37,585 bases of DNA, from the NCBI GenBank assembly GCA_015501055.1, contig JADNYV010000336.1:1-37585 (forward strand). The letters are read 5' to 3'. Source of the stretch: Mucidula mucida (Eukaryota > Basidiomycota > Agaricomycetes > Agaricales > Physalacriaceae). The first letter of the stretch is position 1, and each line of letters opens with the position of its first letter. The notes under the pieces were generated by a model. It made no database searches. It was not told the DNA's origin and saw only the letters and a program-made list of their open reading frames with translations. A program made the position numbers and the translations under genes. Positions 31,297 to 37,585 of this stretch are shown one piece after another.

Positions 31297-31826
31297 TGTT
31301 ATGAATCGCCATATTTTCACATTTTCACATCTTATCATATCTTATCGGGAGCCTTGTCTTATCAACCAACGGACCGTTTCATCATCTGTTTCGTCACCGA
31401 TCATACCCCTTTTCATTACCGAAGCCGTACTCATGTCGGACACACACCCAACACATGGATGACATCATACATGCCGATACCTCATGGACTCCCTATTGTA
31501 TACACACCGCCGACACTCGTAGCACACATGGTCGTTTCAGTATTATTACTTACATGCAGTCACCACTCGTATTTAATGGTTTCACGGACTAGTAGCATAC
31601 AACACTGGGTCAAGGGCGTGGAGCATCCCTAGTGGAAACGCGTATGGACAAGGAGCTTCAAACACAGACTTACTAGTATATAAGCAGTAGTGTAGTATCA
31701 TTGTACTTTAGTTCCGATCTCGTTTATACACCTGGCCTAGCCTAGTTCTACGAACGTGAACGCTTTCTTCCTTAAGTTCTTGCTGTGGTACCTGGTTGAG
31801 TCTTGTGGCTTAGTCAGTCGCTAACA
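31297..31826 (+). repeat. 5' LTR
   Basis: 530 bp, TG...CA ends. Contains a TATA box (31677-31684) and, 25-43 nt beyond it, TTAGTTCCGATC, the probable transcript start. Differs from the 3' LTR by six transitions, all in CpG/TpG or CpG/CpA contexts. Confidence 0.95.
31677..31684 (+). promoter_or_regulatory. LTR TATA box
   Basis: TATATAAG in the 5' LTR; the start of R is expected 25-32 nt downstream, which falls at the sequence complementary to the primer site (31709-31720). Confidence 0.65.
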
Positions 31827-31828
31827 GA

Positions 31829-31840
31829 AGATCGGAACTA
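31829..31840 (+). promoter_or_regulatory. Primer-binding site complementary to the element's own R region
   Basis: AGATCGGAACTA, starting 2 nt after the 5' LTR, is the exact 12-nt reverse complement of TAGTTCCGATCT at 31709-31720 (and 37360-37371 in the 3' LTR). No ordinary tRNA-3'-end complement starting TGG is present. This is the arrangement by which Tf1-like elements prime minus-strand DNA from the cleaved 5' end of their own RNA. Confidence 0.7.
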
Positions 31841-32425
31841 CTTTCTACCACCTACCACACATCCCTGATCGTCGATCAGCATTTCGCTGTTTGATCATCG
31901 CACATTCCCCTGTTCCCTTTCCCTGTTTACAGATCGACGGATTCCTAATTCCAGCGCACGTCCGCATACATGTGTATTGGTCCCAGTAGCGCCGGCTAAC
32001 AGTTAGAGATAACTGCCTCGGGTGCTGGAAGTAGCCGCTCTCACGAGAACGAGCTTTTGGCAGTTGCACTTCAGTGGGCGCTGTTTACGGGTCAACCCCC
32101 GTTCCCAGGAAAACTTCGGCTTACCTCACACCAGAGGGACGTCGGCTGGGCAATTGCGAACTTGTGACGAGCTCTTGGGCTCCGTAGATACGTAGTCAGT
32201 AGTCGGTAAAATAGTGTAGACAGTTACGATACCTACCTACTTTACTTACATTACGATACACACCACCATTCCCCACCCTACCAAGTCCTGGATTCTATTT
32301 CAGATCTAGGCAATCCCTCCCTATTCATCCAAACCTCTATTCCCTCACCCGTTTCATCCAAATCCGCATCACCCATATCCCCACTTTTACCCTTTCACTC
32401 TCCGATCCCATCACCCCGATCCATC
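31841..32425 (+). other. Retrotransposon leader
   Basis: About 585 bp between the primer site and gag without a sustained frame. The second half is C/T/A-rich with many CCC and TACCTAC words, as is common for 5' untranslated leaders; it would carry packaging signals. Confidence 0.5.
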
Positions 32426-33355
32426 ATGTCCAACGAAGCACCCGAAGCCGCTCATCACACACCCGCTCATCATGCCAATGACGAAACCAAAGGCCGATCC
32501 CTTGTCAACAAGCCTTATGACTATGACGGGGACAAGTCCAAATACAAGAGCTGGTGGCGATTGATGTTTACATACATCCGTGACAAGAAGAACAACCTCA
32601 CATCGGACTCCGAAAGGATTGATGTTGTTCTCTCCTACATCCGAGGAGATCACGTTGATGCATGGGTCCAGAACTACTCGGACCAGAACTTCGACGAGGA
32701 AGAAGAGGAATGGACAGTCTCTTGGACTGAGTTCAAGGAGAACTTGAAGGAGCGATTTGTGGACTCCAACCTCGCGCGAGACGCGCAAGATCAGATCGAA
32801 CGGTTGCGCCAGGGGCAAAACACCGCTCAAGATTTCTTTCAGAAGTTCGAGGTCCTGCTTACTCAGGCGGAATACTCGAAGGATGACGCATTTGTCGTGC
32901 GACTTCTCGAGACCAATGTCAACGAGAAGATCATCGACCAGATCTATGGCAGCCGAGATGGGTTGCCAAAGAAGTACAAGGATTGGAAGGCACAGATCAT
33001 TCAGATCGATCAGCTATGGAGAAGGCGGGCGGCGAGCAAGAGGTCCGGCATGCAGGTCCGGCCCCAAGCTCCGCAGGCAGCCACATCGAGAGTCAACCCT
33101 ACGAATCCATCCCCGACGCCAATCACACGACGAGATGCCACCGGCGTTACCTATGGAGGAGCCGGCAGACCGATGGACATCAACAACGCACGTCGAAGAG
33201 GACTTTGTTTCAGCTGTGGCGAACACGGCCACGTCAGCAGGTTCTGTCCCAAGAAGGGTCGACCCCAGACGATTCGGGGTCTATGGACCAAAATGAATGA
33301 TGAGGAGAAGAAGAAGCTGGCCGAAGAGTTGGGTTTTGCGAAGCTCCCGCAGTAG
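32426..33355 (+). CDS. gag: Gag of the Ty3/gypsy element
   Basis: An intact frame of 309 residues. The central part (about 30-200) has the retrotransposon gag (capsid) pattern: WWRLMFTYIRD, then DAWVQNY, WTEFKENLKERF, then IERLRQGQNTAQDFFQKFEVL. A basic linker leads to one CCHC zinc knuckle, CFSCGEHGHVSRFC, at about 261-274, which binds RNA. The start at 32426 (MSNEAPEAAHH) is the first ATG after the leader and gives a typical acidic N-terminus. Gag ends at TAG 33353-33355, while pol lies in the -1 frame and overlaps the gag end, with a slippery heptamer 16 nt before the gag stop. Confidence 0.9.
   Translation: MSNEAPEAAHHTPAHHANDETKGRSLVNKPYDYDGDKSKYKSWWRLMFTYIRDKKNNLTSDSERIDVVLSYIRGDHVDAWVQNYSDQNFDEEEEEWTVSWTEFKENLKERFVDSNLARDAQDQIERLRQGQNTAQDFFQKFEVLLTQAEYSKDDAFVVRLLETNVNEKIIDQIYGSRDGLPKKYKDWKAQIIQIDQLWRRRAASKRSGMQVRPQAPQAATSRVNPTNPSPTPITRRDATGVTYGGAGRPMDINNARRRGLCFSCGEHGHVSRFCPKKGRPQTIRGLWTKMNDEEKKKLAEELGFAKLPQ
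33331..33337 (+). promoter_or_regulatory. Candidate -1 ribosomal frameshift site between gag and pol
   Basis: G GGT TTT is an X-XXY-YYZ heptamer in the correct phase relative to gag codons (TTG GGT TTT GCG). Slipping by -1 enters the open pol frame (TTT TGC GAA GCT CCC GCA GTA), bypassing the gag stop at 33353. Downstream, GCTCC (33343-33347) can pair with GGAGC near 33370, and CTGCT with AGCAG, offering a stem or pseudoknot. Confidence 0.55.
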
Positions 33356-34059
33356 ACGCAGTCCTGCTGGAGCAGTCATCAAGGAGAGGGTCGTCAGATG
33401 CAGATTCTATTTACAGTACAGGTACTGAAACACCTAAAATATCATCGACGACTTTACCACCAAAACCTGCGAAAGAAAGATTTGAACCAAATACGCCCGA
33501 GTGGATCGCACAACGGCTAAGAGAGGATGACATGCCGAGAGCAGTGGGAATTTTGAGAGCATGGATGCCGGAGCGGAGAGAGAGAGAAGCGACAGAGGAG
33601 AAGGTGATGGCGATCAGAGCGTTGACAAAGGAAGCTGCGGTGGAAGTTGTGACGGAGTTGAAAAAGTCGAGGAAGTACATCCGGGGAACAAAGGGGCAGG
33701 ATATGAAACTTCGAGTAACCATAGAGAGCGTACACACAGGCTCTGAATGGGAAACGAGTGCCCTTCTTGACAGTGGAGCAACGGGTTCTTGTGTCAATAA
33801 AGAATTTGTCGAGAAGAACGGACTCCCGATCAAGGAGTTACCGGTCAAGCTCCCTGTTTACACTGCGGATGGAACCCTAAACGAGGGAGGAGCAATCGAA
33901 GGTTTTGTGGAGGTTCGGATGAAGATCGGAGATCACGCCGAAAAGATTGAGTTGGCCGTCACCAATCTCGGCAAAACAAGTATCTTTTTGGGGCTAGATT
34001 GGCTACGATATCACAACCCCACGATCAATTGGACGGAATCCACATTGACCTTTGATTGA
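33338..34059 (+). CDS. Pol, N-terminal part with aspartic protease
   Basis: The pol frame (one base back from gag) is open from the slippery site to a TGA at 34057-34059. After a linker of about 120 residues the retropepsin core appears: SALLDSGATGSCVNKEFV with the catalytic D-S-G, then VYTADGT, GFVEVRMKIG, and SIFLGLDWLRYHNP at the end of the domain. The protease matures Gag-Pol. The frame after the TGA is the same as before it (CPDRCGYLPEY...). The relatives' TF-(R)-CP pattern suggests that an Arg CGA became TGA, so the stop is a simple inactivating change and not a designed gene end. Confidence 0.85.
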
Positions 34060-36936
34060 TGCCCAGACCGCTGTGGCTATCTACCCGAGTACAACTCACC
34101 GGAAGATGAAGGAGAAGACGTAGAAGAGAAGTTGGAAGAGGGAGAGCGTTTGTTCTGGATGGACTGGGACAACTATCGCAAAAGCGGAGAAAAGCTGAGA
34201 TCACAACAGCCTTCATCCGCTGCTGCACCTTACATCGAGGAATTTTCCAATGTATTCAGCAAGGCGGACTTTGACAAGTTACCGGAGCGAAGACCCTGGG
34301 ATCACGCGATAGAACTTACGCCTGGTTCCAAACCGGTTGACTGCAAGGTTTATCCCCTTAGTCCATCCGAGCAGAAGGCGTTAGATGAGTTCCTGGAAGA
34401 AAACATACGGACGGGACGTATACGGCCATCAATTTCACCTATGGCATCACCCTTCTTCTTTGTCAAAAAGAAGGATGGAAGCCTTCGGCCAGTACAAGAT
34501 TATCGGAAGTTGAACGACATGACAATCAAGAATCGATACCCCTTGCCGTTGATCCAGGAGCTTATCGACAAGTTGAAGGGAGCAAAGGTTTTCACAAAGA
34601 TGGATGTCCGATGGGGTTACAATAACATCCGGATCAAAGAAGGTGATGAGTGGAAAGCGGTGTTTAGAACAAACCGAGGCCTGTTCGAGCCCTCAGTCAT
34701 GTTCTTCGGACTTACAAACTCGCCGGCGACATTCCAATCGTTCATGAATCACATTCTGAAGGAGCTGATTGATGAAGGACATGTTATAGTTTACTTGGAT
34801 GACATACTTATCTTTACGAACACGTTGGAAGAACATAGGCATATTGTACGACGAGTATTAGAAATATTACGAGTAAATAAGTTGTATTTAAAACCCGAGA
34901 AATGTAGTTTCGAGGCACATACTGTAGACTACTTAGGAGTTATTGTTGGAGGAGGAGAAGTGAAGATGGATCCGGCAAAAGTGGCCGTAGTAAAGGAATG
35001 GAAGGAACCGACGAAGAAGAAGGAAGTACAGTCATTCCTGGGCTTCTGCAACTTCTACCGACGTTTCATCTGGGGATTTGCGGGAGTAGCGAAGCCATTG
35101 ACATCGCTAACCGGGAAGGGCGAGTGGGTTTGGGGCATGGAGCAGCACAAGGCATTTGAGGAGTTAGCGGAATATGACATACAGATGATTCACAAGCCGG
35201 GCAAGACAATGGGGAAAGCTGATGCCTTGTCAAGGATGACAGGCCTTGAGAAGGGGGAAAAAGATAACGAAAACGTTGTTTTGCTCAAGCCGGAGTTTTT
35301 TATTTCACAAATTCAATTTTCTTTACATACAGTAGATACACCGGAGGACGAATTACTTAACAAAATCAAACAAAGAAAAGGAAACAAAGACAGATACGTA
35401 CAAAAAGCATTAGAAAACAAAGAAAAAGGATGGGAAGAGAAGGAAAATGGACTTATTATATGGAAGGATCGTATTTACATACCAAAGGACAAGGAATTGC
35501 GGGGAAAAGTTATCGGAATGCATCACAACGCACAGCTTGCAGGGCATCCCGGACGATACAAGACCCTCGAGCTGATTATACGTACCTATTGGTGGCCAGG
35601 AATCAGCCGAGACGTCCGTGAATACGTAGAAGGGTGTCAAAAATGTCAGGTTACAAAGTCACATCGCACGAAGCCGGCTGCACCTCTTCATCCTATTGAT
35701 GTGCCAAGCGAGCCATGGGAGATAGTAGGGACGGACATGATTGGAGAGCTGCCGGAATCAGGAGGATACAACGTGATCAGCACGTTTGTGGACCATTTCA
35801 CCAAGCGATTACGTATCATACCGACACACACCACTCTGACGTCAGAAGGCATGGCCCGCATTTACCGTGATCGCATTTTCCCCATACATGGGATGCCACG
35901 ACAGATGATACATGATCGCGGTCCACAATACCACTCGCGTTTCATGAAGGAATTGTACCGGTTGTTGGGCATACAGGGAAACTTTACAACGGCGTATCAT
36001 CCACAGGCAAATGGGCAGACGGAACGGTTAAACCAAGAGATAGAACATTTCTTACGGTTATTTGTCAACTATCATCAGAACAACTGGCATGAATGGCTAC
36101 CCTCTGCTGAATTCATTTACAACGATCGAGTTCACTCGGCGACCAAAGTCACTCCGTTCTTCGCAGACATGGGCAGACATCCCTACAAAGGCACCGCTCT
36201 GAAAACGGCATTGAGAAATGAGACTGCGCAGGAGTTTGCCGATGGCATAAGGAAGACATGGGATGAAGTGGGGTCAGCATTGAAGATGGCAAAAGAGGAC
36301 ATGAAACGGTTTTATGACAGGAAGCGAACAGAGGCAGTAGAGTACAAGGAAGGCGACAAAGTATGGCTGGAAGGGACGAATCTCAGCACGGATCGACCAA
36401 TGAAGAAGCTCGATGACAAACGATTCGGGCCGTTCAAAGTGATCAAGAAAGTCGGGACGAGCTCTTACAAGCTCCAGATTCCTCACACGTGGAAAAGCAT
36501 TCATCCCGTGTTCAATGAGGCCCTGCTGACGCCTTACCACAAGCCGCAATTTCCGACGCAACCCCGAGACACGCGTCCACCACCTGTGCTGGAAGGAGCC
36601 GAACCGGAATGGGAGGTCGAGAAAGTGGTGAATTCCCGGAAGTACCGCGGGGGTTTTCAATACAAGGTTCACTGGAAGGGTTATGGCACACACGAGCAGA
36701 CATGGGAACCGGCATGCAATCTCAAAAATGCCGACGAAGCCATCAGTGATTTCCACCAACAATATCCGAACAAGCCAAAGCCAACCGCGCTTGCTCGCAT
36801 TGAAGTCCCCATGTCGCAATTTCCATCACATCTTTTCCGACCCATGCCACCGCCCGATACCGAACCCCTCGACGTCACGCTACCCTCTGCAGCCCTCATG
36901 GAGCGACTCTGGCGCAGAATGGAACTTGCGCCTTAA
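34060..36936 (+). CDS. pol: Pol, C-terminal part: reverse transcriptase, integrase, chromodomain; RNase H largely deleted
   Basis: Continuous frame to TAA at 36934-36936; the first in-frame ATG-independent start near 34132 is only formal, since the segment is part of the polyprotein. Reverse transcriptase: FFFVKKKDGSLRPVQDYRKLN, then FTKMDVRWGYNNIRI, FFGLTNSPATFQSFMN, and the active site YLDD (about 34795). The RT connection ends at WVWGMEQHKAFEEL (about 35165) and jumps straight to AEYDIQMIHKPGKTMGKADALSRM, so most of RNase H (roughly 110-130 residues with the catalytic acids) is gone in frame. Integrase: an HHCC finger (HHNAQLAGHPGRYKTL ... CQKCQ), then D (VGTDMIGELP), D (IHDRGPQYHS) and E (NGQTERLNQEIE). 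A chromodomain follows (EWEVEKVVNSRKYRGGFQYKV ... HWKGY ... TWEP, about 36605-36760), which targets chromatin marked by histone methylation in related elements. Confidence 0.92.
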   Translation, partial: CPDRCGYLPEYNSPEDEGEDVEEKLEEGERLFWMDWDNYRKSGEKLRSQQPSSAAAPYIEEFSNVFSKADFDKLPERRPWDHAIELTPGSKPVDCKVYPLSPSEQKALDEFLEENIRTGRIRPSISPMASPFFFVKKKDGSLRPVQDYRKLNDMTIKNRYPLPLIQELIDKLKGAKVFTKMDVRWGYNNIRIKEGDEWKAVFRTNRGLFEPSVMFFGLTNSPATFQSFMNHILKELIDEGHVIVYLDDILIFTNTLEEHRHIVRRVLEILRVNKLYLKPEKCSFEAHTVDYLGVIVGGGEVKMDPAKVAVVKEWKEPTKKKEVQSFLGFCNFYRRFIWGFAGVAKPLTSLTGKGEWVWGMEQHKAFEELAEYDIQMIHKPGKTMGKADALSRMTGLEKGEKDNENVVLLKPEFFISQIQFSLHTVDTPEDELLNKIKQRKGNKDRYVQKALENKEKGWEEKENGLIIWKDRIYIPKDKELRGKVIGMHHNAQLAGHPGRYKTLELIIRTYWWPGISRDVREYVEGCQKCQVTKSHRTKPAAPLHPIDVPSEPWEIVGTDMIGELPESGGYNVISTFVDHFTKRLRIIPTHTTLTSEGMARIYRDRIFPIHGMPRQMIHDRGPQYHSRFMKELYRLLGIQGNFTTAYHPQANGQTERLNQEIEHFLRLFVNYHQNNWHEWLPSAEFIYNDRVHSATKVTPFFADMGRHPYKGTALKTALRNETAQEFADGIRKTWDEVGSALKMAKEDMKRFYDRKRTEAVEYKEGDKVWLEGTNLSTDRPMKKLDDKRFGPFKVIKKVGTSSYKLQIPHTWKSIHPVFNEALLTPYHKPQFPTQPRDTRPPPVLEGAEPEWEVEKVVNSRKYRGGFQYKVHWKGYGTHEQTWEPACNLKNADEAISDFHQQYPNKPKPTALARIEVPMSQFPSHLFRPMPPPDTEPLDVTLPSAALMERLWRRMELAP

Positions 36937-36947
36937 GGAGGGGGTGA
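36935..36947 (+). promoter_or_regulatory. Polypurine tract
   Basis: AAGGAGGGGGTGA directly before the 3' LTR; it serves as the plus-strand DNA primer in reverse transcription. Confidence 0.75.
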
Positions 36948-37477
36948 TGTTATGAATCGCCATATTTTCACATTTTCACATCTTATCATATCTTATCGGG
37001 AGCCTTGTCTTATCAACCAACGGACCGTTTCATCATCTGTTTCATCACCGATCATACCCCTTTTCATTACCGAAGCCGTACTCATGTCGGACACACGCCC
37101 AACACATGGATGACATCATACATGCCGATACCTCATGGACTCCCTATTGTATACACACCGCCGACACTTGTAGCACACATGGTCGTTTCAGTATTATTAC
37201 TTACATGCAGTCACCACTCGTATTTAATGGTTTCACGGACTAGTAGCATACAACACTGGGTCAAGGGCGTGGAGCATCCCTAGTGGAAACGCGTATGGAC
37301 AAGGAGCTTCAAACACAGACTTACTAGTATATAAGCAGTAGTGTAGTATCATTGTACTTTAGTTCCGATCTCGTTTATACACCTGGCCTAGCCTAGTTCT
37401 ACGAACGCGAACACTTTCTTCCTTAAGTTCTTGCTGTGGTACCTGGTTGAGTCTCGTGGCTTAGTCAGTCGCTAACA
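36948..37477 (+). repeat. 3' LTR
   Basis: 530 bp, equal in length to the 5' LTR with six transitions and no indels. Followed by the target-site duplication AAGAG at 37478-37482. Confidence 0.95.
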
Positions 37478-37482
37478 AAGAG

Positions 37483-37585
37483 GAGATTATTGCACTTTTC
37501 AAGGATGCGGAACAGTATTGCGGATACATTGATATTACAGACAAGGAGGAAGGATACATTGATGTTTACGGACAACGAGGAGGAA
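37483..37585 (+). pseudogene. DDE-integrase-like gene, 3' part continuing past the window
   Basis: Continues in the same frame as 31296 once the element and one AAGAG copy are ignored: a GQE end joins EIIALFKDAEQYCGYIDITD and then a short acidic, glycine-rich stretch (KEEGYIDVYG). It is open to the window edge. This shows that the retrotransposon landed inside the coding part of the already decaying integrase-like gene. Confidence 0.65.

Larger units (their letters stand above)
31297..37477 (+). mobile_element. Full-length Ty3/gypsy chromovirus-type LTR retrotransposon, self-primed Tf1/sushi type
   Basis: Two 530-bp LTRs (31297-31826 and 36948-37477) begin TGTTATG and end CTAACA. They are flanked by a 5-bp target-site duplication AAGAG (31292-31296 and 37478-37482). 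Total length is 6181 bp. Order: LTR, primer site, leader, gag with zinc knuckle, protease, reverse transcriptase, (RNase H mostly missing), integrase, chromodomain, polypurine tract, LTR. The chromodomain and the primer site complementary to the element's own R region place it with Tf1/sushi-type chromoviruses. LTRs differ at only six positions (98.9% identical), so insertion was fairly recent. A TGA inside pol and the RNase H deletion make this copy probably unable to move on its own. Confidence 0.95.

Noticed and set aside
31827..31845. Conventional tRNA-derived primer site
   Set aside because: The sequence after the 5' LTR does not begin with TGG or match a tRNA 3' end I can recognise, whereas it matches the element's own R region exactly.
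32411..32830. 139-codon minus-strand frame within gag
   Set aside because: Antisense shadow of gag with no independent support.
36274..36819. 181-codon minus-strand frame within pol
   Set aside because: Antisense shadow of integrase and chromodomain coding sequence.

Overview
The window is nuclear DNA of a filamentous basidiomycete, most likely an Agaricomycete. Spliceosomal introns of about 47-60 nt are everywhere, with GT..AG ends and a CTAAC/CTGAC-like branch site. The gene set is fungal: Dus1, a Cbp3-type chaperone, Sds22, a p24 cargo receptor, an orphan seven-helix membrane protein, an LPMO-like secreted protein, a chromodomain Ty3/gypsy element and a Ty1/copia relic. The species cannot be named from sequence alone.

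Layout. 1-4490 is gene-poor, largely AT-rich repeat debris with a dead copia gag. 4493-7440 holds a divergent pair: an uncharacterised coiled-coil protein (-) and dus1 (+). 7883-11230 is a small cluster of LPMO-like secreted proteins (AA16-like): one frame-broken copy, one intact copy and one inverted dead copy. An inverted dead copy of a small secreted protein follows. 12563-15668 is a compact housekeeping stretch: tRNA-Gln with intron, cbp3 (-), an SH3 protein (+) and sds22 (+). 15669-18850 is degenerate, locally duplicated DNA. 18897-24586 is a tandem duplication of a [seven-TM gene + p24 gene] unit in which opposite members have died, with an HNH-type protein between the copies. 24700-27192 is a second, decayed copy of the dus1-AA16-secreted protein block, and here only the secreted protein is alive. 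27240-28461 is an uncharacterised (-) gene with a decayed partial copy beside it. 29688-31296, continuing at 37483, is a decayed DDE-integrase-like gene interrupted by a full-length 6.2 kb LTR retrotransposon at 31297-37477.

Function. Housekeeping genes act in tRNA modification and decoding (dus1, tRNA-Gln), mitochondrial complex III assembly (cbp3), PP1 control (sds22) and ER-Golgi traffic (p24). The accessory part is dominated by small secreted proteins and membrane proteins. These undergo local duplication, inversion and decay next to transposons.

Most notable: (1) the LTR element looks self-primed in the Tf1/sushi manner, has an in-phase -1 slippery heptamer between gag and pol, has lost most of RNase H in frame, and its LTRs differ only by CpG transitions; (2) reciprocal gene death in the duplicated seven-TM/p24 unit; (3) the collinear dus1-AA16-secreted protein duplication; (4) repeated net -1 frameshifts, mostly in short homopolymer runs, in 5.4-8.5 kb and 13.1-13.6 kb, which look more like consensus errors than ordinary decay. 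I found no CRISPR array or bacterial-type system, and no clearly new biological system beyond these observations.
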